From VXOI01 sp965261945 (GTDB taxonomy: Bacteria > Chloroflexota > Dehalococcoidia > Lucifugimonadales > UBA3495), in assembly GCA_965261945.1 (NCBI GenBank), contig CBDHEF010000002.1:1550001-1614000 (forward strand): 64,000 bases of DNA. The letters run 5' to 3'. Within the stretch, counting starts at the first letter, position 1. Every line of letters begins with the position of its first letter. Positions 32,946 through 40,808 of the stretch are shown piece after piece. The notes beneath the pieces are model-generated. The model made no database searches, had not been told where the DNA came from, and was given only the letters and a program-made list of their open reading frames with translations. Made by a program: the position numbers and the translations under genes.

Positions 32946-33779
32946 ATGCCGCTTAAAAAATTCCGACCAATAACGCCGGGAACCCGGAATGCAGTGCGCG
33001 CCTCCTTTGAGGAGCTGACCACCGACAAACCGGAAAAATCTCTCATTTCCCGCAAGAAGAACCATGCCGGGCGCAACAATCAGGGGCGTATCACCGTCCG
33101 GGCTCGGGGCGGCGGATCGCGCCGAATGTACCGAGAGGTTGATTTCAAGCGGAAGAAGGATGGCGTGCCAGCGCGAGTGCAGTCCATCGAATACGATCCC
33201 AACCGGACGACTCGTATCGCACTGGTTTTCTACGCCGACGGCGAGAAGAGCTACATTCTGGCGCCGCACGGGTTGCGTGTTGGCGACATCGTGCAATCCG
33301 GCCCCGACGCCGAGGTCAGCTTGGGCAACACCCTGCCGTTGACCAACATCCCCACAGGCACGGTGGTCCACAACCTTGAACTGACTCCCGGGCGCGGCGG
33401 TCAACTGGTGCGCGGCGCGGGAACAGGGGCGCAGGTGCTATCGCGCGAGGGCGAGTACGTGCTGATTCGTCTGCCGTCGGGCCAGATGCGCCGGATTCTT
33501 CTGCGCTGCCGCGCCAGCATCGGGCAGCTTTCCAATCCCGACCACAAAAACGAAAGCCTGGGCAAGGCTGGGGCTACGCGACACATGGGGCGCCGTCCCA
33601 AGGTGCGCGGCGTGGCCATGAATCCCGTGGACCATCCCCACGGCGGCGGCGAAGGCCGATCACCCATCGGTATGCCCGGCCCCAAGTCGCCCACGGGCAA
33701 ACCCACCCTCGGACACAAGACACGCCGTCGCAAGAAGGCGTCGACCAAGTTCATCGTGCGCCGGGGCAGGAGACGCTAA
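32946..33779 (+). CDS. rplB: 50S ribosomal protein L2
   Basis: Essential for subunit joining and peptidyl transfer. PLKKFRPITPGTRN, KKNHAGRNNQGRITVRARGGG, EYDPNRTTRIAL and the conserved catalytic-region GVAMNPVDHPHGGGEGRSPIG are visible. 277 residues. Overlaps nothing; rpsS starts 2 bases after its stop. Confidence 0.97.
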   Translation: MPLKKFRPITPGTRNAVRASFEELTTDKPEKSLISRKKNHAGRNNQGRITVRARGGGSRRMYREVDFKRKKDGVPARVQSIEYDPNRTTRIALVFYADGEKSYILAPHGLRVGDIVQSGPDAEVSLGNTLPLTNIPTGTVVHNLELTPGRGGQLVRGAGTGAQVLSREGEYVLIRLPSGQMRRILLRCRASIGQLSNPDHKNESLGKAGATRHMGRRPKVRGVAMNPVDHPHGGGEGRSPIGMPGPKSPTGKPTLGHKTRRRKKASTKFIVRRGRRR

Positions 33780-33780
33780 A

Positions 33781-34065
33781 ATGTCCCGTTCCATCAAGAA
33801 GGGGCCATACATTCATCCCAAACTGATGAAGAAAGTGGAGCAGGTGCAACGCTCCGGGACCAACACCGTCATTCGCACCTGGTCGCGAGCATCAATGATT
33901 ATGCCCGAAATGATCGGGCTGACCATCGGTGTGCATGACGGCCGCCGCCACGTTCCCGTGTTCGTCACGGAGAACATGGTGGGGCACCGGCTGGGAGAAT
34001 TCTCGCCGACGCGCACCTACCGGGGCCATGTGGCCCGCTCGGAACGCTCCAGCAGGGTGAGGTAA
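33781..34065 (+). CDS. rpsS: 30S ribosomal protein S19
   Basis: Forms the 30S head with S13. SRSIKKGPYIHPKLMKKV, TWSRASMIMPEMIGLTIGVHDGR and HRLGEFSPTRTYRGH. 94 residues, normal. Confidence 0.97.
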   Translation: MSRSIKKGPYIHPKLMKKVEQVQRSGTNTVIRTWSRASMIMPEMIGLTIGVHDGRRHVPVFVTENMVGHRLGEFSPTRTYRGHVARSERSSRVR

Positions 34066-34069
34066 TATC

Positions 34070-34411
34070 TTGCCGCCAGTTAGAGCCGTAGCAAAACAGC
34101 TTGGAGCCTCCCAAAAGAGGCTCAAGCCCATACTGGACCTGGTACGCGGCCAGCGGGTTGATGACGCGCTCAACACCCTTCGGTTGCTACAGTCCCCGTG
34201 GGCCAAGCCGGTTGCCAAAGTTGTACAGTCGGCCGCGGCCAACGCCGAAAACAATATGCTGATGGACCGCGACAACCTGCGCATCATACGAATAACCGCA
34301 GACAACGCGACTTCGCTGAAGCGGTTCCGTCCCAGAGCCAGGGGCCGCATCGGCAGGATAACCAAGCGCTCCAGCCACGTAACCGTGGTCGTTGACGAAG
34401 ACGAGGAATAG
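34070..34411 (+). CDS. rplV: 50S ribosomal protein L22
   Basis: Lines the exit tunnel. RAVAKQLGASQKRLKPILDLVRGQRVDDALNTL, then KVVQSAAANAENN and the beta-hairpin with KRFRPRARGRIGRITKRSSH. 113 residues with a short acidic end (VVVDEDEE). Start is TTG, with GAGGT 6 nt upstream, 4 bases after the rpsS stop. Confidence 0.96.
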   Translation: MPPVRAVAKQLGASQKRLKPILDLVRGQRVDDALNTLRLLQSPWAKPVAKVVQSAAANAENNMLMDRDNLRIIRITADNATSLKRFRPRARGRIGRITKRSSHVTVVVDEDEE

Positions 34412-34422
34412 GAGACTGAGGA

Positions 34423-35166
34423 ATGGGCCACAAAACCCATCCATACGGCTTCCGGTTGGGAATCATCAAAGACTGGAAGGCCCACTGGTACGCCCCCAAC
34501 AGCTCGGCCTATCGCAGCTTGGTCAAGGAAGACCTCGCACTGCGGGACAGTATACGGAACGAGTATCGTATGTTTTCCGACGCGGGGATCGCCCGGGTCG
34601 AAATTGACCGGGGCGCGCAGGACAGCGTTATCAACATCCACTCAGCCCGGCCCGGCATCCTGATTGGGCGCGACGGCGAGCGGGTCAAGAACCTGCGGGC
34701 CAAGCTGGAGGTCATCACCCGTAGCCGGGTTCAGCTCAACATCCTTGAGATCGAGCAACCGGAACTGAACGGCTACTTGGTGGCCCGCAACGTGGCCGAC
34801 CAGATGGAACGTCGCGTCGCCTACCGACGGGCCATGCGCCAGGCGGCGCAGAGGGCCATGCAGGCCGGCGCCGAGGGCATCAAGATAATCGTCAAGGGCC
34901 GTATTTCCGGCTCGGAAATCGCCCGCACCGAAAAGCTGATGCTGGGACAGGTGCCGTTGCACACGCTGCGGGCCAATATCGACTACGCTTTGGCCGAAGC
35001 CCACACCATCATGGGCCGGGTTGGGGTAAAGGTTTGGGTTTACACCGGCCAGGTGATGCCGGTCCGGTCCGAGGAAGCGACGCAACTGGAGAACATCGAA
35101 GTCACCGTGCAGGCCGGCGAGCCGGACGAAGAGCTGGACCAGTTACTTGAGCAAGCACTGGATTAA
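34423..35166 (+). CDS. rpsC: 30S ribosomal protein S3
   Basis: mRNA-entry protein. GHKTHPYGFRLGIIKDWKAHWYA start, the KH domain with SARPGILIGRDGERVKNLRAKLE, and ISGSEIARTEKLMLGQVPLHTLRANIDYALAEA followed by GVKVWVYTGQVMP. 247 residues with a short acidic C-terminus. Confidence 0.97.
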   Translation: MGHKTHPYGFRLGIIKDWKAHWYAPNSSAYRSLVKEDLALRDSIRNEYRMFSDAGIARVEIDRGAQDSVINIHSARPGILIGRDGERVKNLRAKLEVITRSRVQLNILEIEQPELNGYLVARNVADQMERRVAYRRAMRQAAQRAMQAGAEGIKIIVKGRISGSEIARTEKLMLGQVPLHTLRANIDYALAEAHTIMGRVGVKVWVYTGQVMPVRSEEATQLENIEVTVQAGEPDEELDQLLEQALD

Positions 35167-35212
35167 CTCCGCGGCCAGGGCAACAACACCGATCAAGTAG
35201 CAGGAGATACCA

Positions 35213-35653
35213 ATGCTGCAGCCAAAGCGCACAAAATACAGGAAGCAGTTTCGCGGTCGAATGCGCGGCGCGGCCGCAACCGGGAGCAGCGTGAACGCGG
35301 GCGAGGTTGGCCTGAAGGCCATGGAACCTTGCTGGATCACCGCGCGGCAGATTGAGTCGGCCCGTATCGCCGTAACCCGCCACCTTAAGCGCGGGGGGCA
35401 GGTCTGGGTGCGGGTGTTTCCCGACAAGTCGGTGAGCAAGAAACCCGCCGAGACCCGGATGGGCGGCGGCAAGGCGGCGGTGGACTACTGGGTCGCCGTG
35501 GTCAAGCCGGGGCGCATCCTCTTCGAGGTGGCCGGCGTACCTCAGAATGAGGCCGTAGAAGCCCTGCGTCTTGCGTCCCAAAAGCTCCCAATCGCCACCA
35601 AGACCGTGTTCCGGGATCGCTTGGCCACCGCGGCCAGCAACTCGGTAGTATAG
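35213..35653 (+). CDS. rplP: 50S ribosomal protein L16
   Basis: Positions A-site tRNA. MLQPKRTKYRKQFRGRMRG, LKAMEPCWITARQIESARIA, RVFPDKSVSKKPAETRMGGGKA and ILFEVAGVPQNEAVEALRLAS. 146 residues. Follows rpsC by 46 bp with AGGAG before the ATG. Confidence 0.97.
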   Translation: MLQPKRTKYRKQFRGRMRGAAATGSSVNAGEVGLKAMEPCWITARQIESARIAVTRHLKRGGQVWVRVFPDKSVSKKPAETRMGGGKAAVDYWVAVVKPGRILFEVAGVPQNEAVEALRLASQKLPIATKTVFRDRLATAASNSVV

Positions 35654-35660
35654 TGGAATT

Positions 35661-35861
35661 ATGCGCATTCACGAAGTTAGAGAACTCAGCGACGAACAGC
35701 TTCAGGAAGAGATGGAAAAGGCCGGACGCGAGTTGATGAACCTCCGGTTCAGGGCCGCGACCAACCAGCTTCCCAACTCCAATGAGCCGAAATCCGTCAG
35801 AAAAACCATCGCCCGCCTGCGCACCGTAATTCGCGAGCGGCAGATGTCGGAGGGCCGCTAG
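35661..35861 (+). CDS. rpmC: 50S ribosomal protein L29
   Basis: Small tunnel-exit protein: RIHEVRELSDEQLQEEMEKAGRELMNLRFRAATNQL and SVRKTIARLRTVIRER. 66 residues. Its TAG shares one base with the GTG of rpsQ. Confidence 0.95.
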   Translation: MRIHEVRELSDEQLQEEMEKAGRELMNLRFRAATNQLPNSNEPKSVRKTIARLRTVIRERQMSEGR

Positions 35862-36286
35862 TGGTCACCAGAGCTCGGCGCAAGGTGCGCACCGCATCCG
35901 TGGTGCGTGTCAAGCAGGACAAGACAGCTATCGTTGAAATGGTCTGGAAACAGCGCCATCGCCTCTACCGCAAGCAGATGCGGCGGGTAGCCCGTTTCTA
36001 CGTGCATGACCCGGAGAACCAATGCCGCATCGGCGACTTGGTGCGCATCGAGGAAACGCGGCCTATATCCAAGACCAAGCACTGGCGGTTGCTGAATATA
36101 CTGGAACGGCGCCAAGTGGCCAACGTACTGCCCATTGAACTGGAAGGCGACGCCGCCCCAGAGGAAGTAGCCGTGGTTGCGGCCGACGATGCGCCGCTGG
36201 AACTGGACGAGGACATTGACCAGGACCTCCTCGACCTCCTCGCCATGGACAACGGGAACTACGAGGATGACGAAGAAGACAACTAG
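35861..36286 (+). CDS. rpsQ: 30S ribosomal protein S17 with acidic C-terminal extension
   Basis: Core S17 (KVRTASVVRVKQDKTAIVEM, FYVHDPENQCRIGDLVRIEETRPISKTKHWRL) ends near residue 85. Standard S17 has 80-90 residues; here a further ~50 residues are Asp/Glu-rich (ELDEDIDQDLLDLLAMDNG, then EDDEEDN). The GTG start overlaps the rpmC stop by one base. Confidence 0.94.
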   Translation: MVTRARRKVRTASVVRVKQDKTAIVEMVWKQRHRLYRKQMRRVARFYVHDPENQCRIGDLVRIEETRPISKTKHWRLLNILERRQVANVLPIELEGDAAPEEVAVVAADDAPLELDEDIDQDLLDLLAMDNGNYEDDEEDN

Positions 36287-36341
36287 CTAGAGGAAGGATC
36301 CGGGCGCACGGACGCCCCGAAGCGAACCAAGGGATACAGGT

Positions 36342-36710
36342 ATGATTCAGACCTATACCAGGTTGACAGTGGCGGATAACAGCGGCGCCAAGGTTATCCG
36401 CTTGATAAATATACCCGGCAGCAGCCGCAGAAAGTACGCCAGCGTCGGCGACGTGGTGGTCTGCAATGTCCGCGAGGCAGCGCCCAACTCGCCGGTGCGA
36501 AAGGGCGATGTGGTCCGCGCCGTGGTCATACGGCAGGCTCAGGCCCACAAGCGCCCCGACGGGACATATATCAAGTTTGACGACAACGCGGCGGTGTTGA
36601 TCGCGGAGAACCTTAACCCACGCGGAACCCGGATCTTCGGGCCGGTGGCGCGGGAGTTGCGGGAGCGCGGCTTTATGCGCATCGTGTCCTTGGCCCCGGA
36701 GGTGGTGTGA
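36342..36710 (+). CDS. rplN: 50S ribosomal protein L14
   Basis: Intersubunit bridge protein. MIQTYTRLTVADNSGAKVIRLINI, KGDVVRAVVIRQ, FDDNAAVLIAENLNPRGTRIFGPVARELR. 122 residues, exactly the family length. Its TGA overlaps the rplX ATG by one base. Confidence 0.97.
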   Translation: MIQTYTRLTVADNSGAKVIRLINIPGSSRRKYASVGDVVVCNVREAAPNSPVRKGDVVRAVVIRQAQAHKRPDGTYIKFDDNAAVLIAENLNPRGTRIFGPVARELRERGFMRIVSLAPEVV

Positions 36711-37030
36711 TGCGTATTCGCACCGGAGACACTGTGCTGGTCATCGCCGGCCGGGACAAGGGCAAGACCGGGCGCGTCGAGCGCAGCTTGCCGCACGACA
36801 GCCGAGTAGTGGTCGACGGCGTCAACGTGGTGACCAAGCATATGAAGGCCCGCCCCGGTGTCCGGCAGTCGGGTCGCATCCAAATGGAGGCTCCCCTGCA
36901 TGTCTCCAACGTCGCTTTAATTTGCAACAAGTGCAATCAGCCCGCCAAGCCCCGGATAACCTTTTTGGAAACCGGTGCCAGGGTGCGCTCTTGCACCAAG
37001 TGTCAGGAAGTAATCGACGATGCTCGATGA
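36710..37030 (+). CDS. rplX: 50S ribosomal protein L24
   Basis: Assembly initiator. KOW motif RIRTGDTVLVIAGRDKGKTGRVE, then VVDGVNVVTKHMKA and a zinc-ribbon-like set of four cysteines (CNKCNQ...CTKCQE) as in many bacterial L24. 106 residues from ATG 36710; a GTG one codon earlier is possible. The 3' end overlaps rplE by 11 bp. Confidence 0.95.
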   Translation: MRIRTGDTVLVIAGRDKGKTGRVERSLPHDSRVVVDGVNVVTKHMKARPGVRQSGRIQMEAPLHVSNVALICNKCNQPAKPRITFLETGARVRSCTKCQEVIDDAR

Positions 37031-37703
37031 CGAAACTCAACAGCAAGACACCCAGGAACAGGTTGCCGAAGGGCGCGGCAGAGGCCGTACCGGCCGAAGG
37101 CAGCGCGACGGCGATTCGGCGGCGGCAATCGCCGAGTCGGAGGCTGCTGGCCCTCCGGTTCCACGCCTGAAGAGCCAGTTCCGTAGCGAAATCATCCCGC
37201 AGATGATGCGGGAGTTCAGCTACTCCAATCCAATGGAGGTGCCGCGCCTCCAGAAGATTGTGCTGAATGTGGGCCTCGGTGAAGCGCTGGTCAACGGACG
37301 GGCAATGGAAGCCGCTGTTCAGGACCTGACGACCATCAGCGGCCAGAAACCTATCATCACCCGCGCCCGTCAGTCTATCGCCGGATTCAAAGTCCGGCAG
37401 GGCAATGCCATCGGCGCAACCGTGACCCTGCGGGGCGACCGGATGTACCATTTCCTGGATCGGCTGGTGAACACTGCTCTGCCCCGCATCCGGGACTTTC
37501 GCGGCGTCCCCAGACGGGGGATGGATGGACGCGGCAACTTCTCAATAGGTATCCGGGAGCAGATAATTTTCCCGGAAATCGATTACAATTCCATCGACAG
37601 GATACGCGGATTCCAGGTGACCATCGCCACCACGGCGCGAAACGACGCCGAGGCAATGCGCCTGCTGGAACTCTACGGTTTCCCGTTTATCCGCGAAGCG
37701 TAA
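37020..37703 (+). CDS. rplE: 50S ribosomal protein L5 with low-complexity N-terminal extension
   Basis: Core L5 starts near residue 48 (PRLKSQFRSEIIPQMMREFSY) and continues with IVLNVGLGEAL, LTTISGQKPIITRARQSIAGFKVRQGNAIG, RDFRGVPRRGMDGRGNFSIGIREQIIFPEI. Family length is about 180; the first ~47 residues are extra and rich in Gln, Glu, Gly, Arg and Ala. No good internal start lies at the core boundary, and ATG 37020 overlapping rplX is coupled. Confidence 0.93.
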   Translation: MLDDETQQQDTQEQVAEGRGRGRTGRRQRDGDSAAAIAESEAAGPPVPRLKSQFRSEIIPQMMREFSYSNPMEVPRLQKIVLNVGLGEALVNGRAMEAAVQDLTTISGQKPIITRARQSIAGFKVRQGNAIGATVTLRGDRMYHFLDRLVNTALPRIRDFRGVPRRGMDGRGNFSIGIREQIIFPEIDYNSIDRIRGFQVTIATTARNDAEAMRLLELYGFPFIREA

Positions 37704-37715
37704 TGGAGGCACGGC

Positions 37716-37901
37716 GTGGCCAAAACATCCCTGATTCAAAAGTGGCTCAAGAAGCCCAAATACCCGGTGCGAGCCTACAACCGCTGCGGCCGTTGCGCTC
37801 GGCCCCGGGCCTATATCCGCCATGTCGGCCTGTGCCGAATTTGCTTCCGGGAACTGGCCCTGACCGGCGAGTTGCCCGGCGTCCGAAAGGCCAGCCTGTA
37901 G
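37716..37901 (+). CDS. rpsZ: 30S ribosomal protein S14, zinc-binding type Z
   Basis: 61 residues: AKTSLIQKWLKKPKYPVRAYNRCGRCARPRAYIRHVGLCRICFRELA. Four cysteines in CxxC-x12-CxxC form the zinc site of the short S14 paralogue. GTG start with GGAGG 5 nt upstream. Confidence 0.96.
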   Translation: MAKTSLIQKWLKKPKYPVRAYNRCGRCARPRAYIRHVGLCRICFRELALTGELPGVRKASL

Positions 37902-37959
37902 GGCGGCCTCAACTCAAATGGTGTCAGAATTATCCGCTTGAATTAGAGACGAGGAGCAG

Positions 37960-38358
37960 ATGCCCGTAACCGACCCAATAGCCGATATGCTCACCCGTAT
38001 CCGAAATTCCATCCAGGCGCGGCACGATTCGGTGATGATGCCCCATTCGAAGACGAAGCTGGCAATTGCCAGAATACTCAAAGAGGAAGGATTCATCCGT
38101 GATTTTGACACGCCCAGAGGACAGGCGCACCCGACCCTGCGCATACACTTGGCCTACCGGGAGGGCCGGAAGTCCGCAATTGCCGGTCTCAAGCGCATCA
38201 GCAAGCCGGGCCTGCGGGTCTACGTCGGCAAGGGAGAGATTCCCAGAGTCTACGGCGGCTTGGGCCTCGCCATCGTTTCCACCTCTCGTGGAGTGATGGC
38301 AGGACGGCAGGCTTGGCGCAACGGCATGGGTGGAGAGTTGCTCTGTTATGTCTGGTGA
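37960..38358 (+). CDS. rpsH: 30S ribosomal protein S8
   Basis: Binds 16S helix 21 and represses the spc operon in E. coli. PVTDPIADMLTRIRNSIQARHDSVMMPHSKTK, KRISKPGLRVYVGKGEIPRV and GLGLAIVSTSRGVM. 132 residues. Its 3' end overlaps rplF. Confidence 0.97.
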   Translation: MPVTDPIADMLTRIRNSIQARHDSVMMPHSKTKLAIARILKEEGFIRDFDTPRGQAHPTLRIHLAYREGRKSAIAGLKRISKPGLRVYVGKGEIPRVYGGLGLAIVSTSRGVMAGRQAWRNGMGGELLCYVW

Positions 38359-38938
38359 AGAAAACGGCAACGTCAAGACCCAGGGCCGTACGCTGTCGCG
38401 CATCGGGCGCAAGACCGTTCCCATCCCCGGCGGCGTCACCGTAGACGTAGGGTATGGAGAGGTGACGGTGTCCGGGCCGAGAGGAACGCTGACCCAGAAT
38501 TACCACCCCGACGTGGTGGTCAAGGTGGAAGATGGCGAAATTGTGGTGGAGCGGCTCAGCGAGAGGAAGTTCCACCACGCCCTGCACGGCTTGACTCGCA
38601 GCCTGATCGCCAACGCGGTCACCGGCGTAACCGACGGCTATTCCCGGACTATGGAGTTGATGGGCGTCGGCTACAGGGTTCAGGTAGCAGGGGATGGCGT
38701 CATTCTGAACGTCGGCTACAGTCACCCGGTGGAGATTCATCCCCCGGACGGCGTCACCATGGAAGTGGAAGGCAATAGCAGGATCCATATTCGCGGCATC
38801 GACAAGCAGAAGGTCGGGCAGTTGGCGGCCCGGGTTCGCAAGGTTCGCCCTCCCAACGCCTACAAGGAAAAGGGTATCCGCTATCAGGGCGAAGTGTTGC
38901 GCTTTAAGCCCGGCAAGTCGGCGGCTCGCAAGGCATAA
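38348..38938 (+). CDS. rplF: 50S ribosomal protein L6
   Basis: SRIGRKTVPIPGGVTVDVGYGEVTVSGPRGTL, RSLIANAVTGVTDGYSRTMELMGVGYRV and the C-terminal signature PPNAYKEKGIRYQGEVLRFKPGK. 196 residues with about 15 extra N-terminal residues. ATG 38348 overlaps rpsH by 11 bp; a GTG at 38330 is also in frame. Confidence 0.95.
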   Translation: MSGEENGNVKTQGRTLSRIGRKTVPIPGGVTVDVGYGEVTVSGPRGTLTQNYHPDVVVKVEDGEIVVERLSERKFHHALHGLTRSLIANAVTGVTDGYSRTMELMGVGYRVQVAGDGVILNVGYSHPVEIHPPDGVTMEVEGNSRIHIRGIDKQKVGQLAARVRKVRPPNAYKEKGIRYQGEVLRFKPGKSAARKA

Positions 38939-39010
38939 CTAGCACAAGGGTTTATCAGACCAACGGAGGCAGCACCCGTTTCCAAGGGTGTTGGCAGAAT
39001 CGAGGCACCT

Positions 39011-39382
39011 ATGCCAAAAGACAAAAACGCAAAATATCTGCGCCGGGTTCGACAGACGCGGGTCCGCAAGAAGGTTTCCGGGACGCCGGAGCGTCCACGG
39101 CTATCGGTCTTTCGCAGCCTCAAGCACATCTACGCCCAAGTAATTGACGACACCACAGGCCGAACCATCGCCGCAGCGTCCAGTCAGGAAGCGCTGAAGG
39201 GAAACGATGAGGCGTCGTCGGGCCCCAAGACGGATGTGTCGGCCGCAGTCGGAAAGGCGCTGGCCGAGAGAGCCAAGGCTGTCGGCGTAACCCGCGTCGT
39301 TTTCGACCGGGGCGGCTGCAAGTATCACGGCAGGGTCAAGGCCTTGGCCGACGGATCCCGCGAGGGCGGGCTGGAATTCTAG
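39011..39382 (+). CDS. rplR: 50S ribosomal protein L18
   Basis: 5S rRNA binder: RRVRQTRVRKKVSGTPERPRLSVFRSLKHIYAQVIDDTTGRTI, ERAKAVGVTRVVFDRGGCKYHGRVKALADGSREGGLEF. 123 residues, normal. About 70 bp after rplF. Confidence 0.97.
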   Translation: MPKDKNAKYLRRVRQTRVRKKVSGTPERPRLSVFRSLKHIYAQVIDDTTGRTIAAASSQEALKGNDEASSGPKTDVSAAVGKALAERAKAVGVTRVVFDRGGCKYHGRVKALADGSREGGLEF

Positions 39383-39434
39383 CACCGGAATCGGATCGAC
39401 CAAACGGCAAGAATCAGGGAGGCCCTAACCTCAG

Positions 39435-40121
39435 ATGGTAACAGCTCCTCCAAGCAGACGCGGCGGACCAGGCAGGGCCGGCGGCCCGGGCCGGGGAGGT
39501 CCTCCGGGACAGAACAGGCAATTCCGCGATGGCGGCGGGGGACGCGGGCCCCGCGATGGACGCCCGCCCCGCGAGCGCGCCCCGCGCGAAGACGACACGG
39601 GTGGGTTCTCAGAGCGGGTAGTCTTCACACGGCGCATCGCAAAGGTGGTGAAGGGTGGCCGTCGCCTCCGCTTCAATGCCCTCGTGGTAGTCGGCGACGG
39701 GCAGGGAACCGTCGGGGCTGGCTTGGGTAAGGCCTTGGTCATCCCGGACGCGGTTCGCAAAGGCAATGCCGTAGCCCGCCGAGGGATGGTGACCGTGCCC
39801 CTGAGTGGCAGCACCATCCCGCAGCAGATAACGGTAAAGAAGGGCGCAACCATCGTCCTCATCAAGCCAGCGCGCGCGGGAACCGGGGTAATCGCCGCCG
39901 GGGCCATGCGGGCGATCCTGGAACTCGGCGGCGTAAAGGATGTTGTCGGGAAGTCGCTGGGCTCACGTAATCCCATTAACATCGTGTACGCCACAATGGA
40001 GGCGCTGCGGCAGTTGCGAGACCCCGCCGCAGAACTGGCCAAACGGGGTGTTCGTCCCGCTCCCGCTCCGGCAGGGGCCGCCGCTTCGAGCAGCGCGGAG
40101 CCAACTCCGCAGGGAAGCTAG
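39435..40121 (+). CDS. rpsE: 30S ribosomal protein S5 with Gly/Arg/Pro-rich N-terminal extension
   Basis: Core S5 begins near residue 59: SERVVFTRRIAKVVKGGRRLRFNALVVVGDGQGTVGAGLGKA, KKGATIVLIKPARAGTGVIAAG, VKDVVGKSLGSRNPIN. The preceding ~58 residues are almost only Gly, Arg, Pro and Asp, and the last 20 are Ala/Pro/Ser-rich. Family length is about 165; this has 228. The extension resembles a disordered RNA-binding RGG-like tail. Confidence 0.94.
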   Translation: MVTAPPSRRGGPGRAGGPGRGGPPGQNRQFRDGGGGRGPRDGRPPRERAPREDDTGGFSERVVFTRRIAKVVKGGRRLRFNALVVVGDGQGTVGAGLGKALVIPDAVRKGNAVARRGMVTVPLSGSTIPQQITVKKGATIVLIKPARAGTGVIAAGAMRAILELGGVKDVVGKSLGSRNPINIVYATMEALRQLRDPAAELAKRGVRPAPAPAGAAASSSAEPTPQGS

Positions 40122-40170
40122 TCCCGGCAGCCGCCCGTGGGTCGGCCGCCGGAAACAATGGGAACACTGT

Positions 40171-40362
40171 ATGTCGGAATTAAAAATTACCTGGACACGG
40201 AGTTGCATCGGCCGGCCCAGGAACCAGCGGGAAATAATCCGGTCGCTGGGCCTGCACCATTTGCACGATTCGGTTGTCCGCCATGACTCGCCCACCATTC
40301 GGGGAATGGTCAATAAGGTCGGACATCTGTTGCAAGTTGAGGAGGTCAAAGACGCGGCATGA
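40171..40362 (+). CDS. rpmD: 50S ribosomal protein L30
   Basis: 63 residues: LKITWTRSCIGRPRNQREIIRSLGLHHLHDSVVRHDSPTIRGMVNKVGHLLQVEE. Complete L30 fold length. Its TGA overlaps the rplO start (ATGATG). Confidence 0.94.
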   Translation: MSELKITWTRSCIGRPRNQREIIRSLGLHHLHDSVVRHDSPTIRGMVNKVGHLLQVEEVKDAA

Positions 40363-40808
40363 TGCAGCATCAAGTGGCGCCGCCCAAAGGGGCGCGCCGT
40401 AATCGCAAACGAATAGGTCGTGGCGACGCCGCCGGTCAGGGAAGCACCGCAGGGCGTGGCATGAAGGGTCAGAAATCTCGCTCCGGACGCGGTCCCCGCG
40501 TGGGGTTCGAGGGTGGCCAGTTGCCGATAATCAAGGGCTTGCCCATGCGACGCGGCTTTACGAATATCTTCAAGACCTACTACTCGCTGGTCAAGCTCGA
40601 TACTTTGGATCGGTTCGAGGCCGGCGAGGTGGTAACGCCCGAAGTTCTGGTAGAACGGGGCTATGTCCGCAATCTCAACCGGCCCGTCAAGATTGTCGGC
40701 GGCGGTGAACTAACCAAGCCACTGATTGTGGTGGCCGACAAGTTCACACGCTCAGCGCGGGAAGCGATCGAAGCGGCCAATGGAACGGCGCAGGAAGCAA
40801 ACGCCTGA
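40359..40808 (+). CDS. rplO: 50S ribosomal protein L15
   Basis: Late assembly protein. APPKGARRNRKRIGRGDAAGQGSTAGRGMKGQKSRSG, RVGFEGGQLPIIKGLPMRRGF and KPLIVVADKFTRSAREAIE. 149 residues. Overlaps rpmD by 4 bp and secY by one base. Confidence 0.96.
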   Translation: MMQHQVAPPKGARRNRKRIGRGDAAGQGSTAGRGMKGQKSRSGRGPRVGFEGGQLPIIKGLPMRRGFTNIFKTYYSLVKLDTLDRFEAGEVVTPEVLVERGYVRNLNRPVKIVGGGELTKPLIVVADKFTRSAREAIEAANGTAQEANA

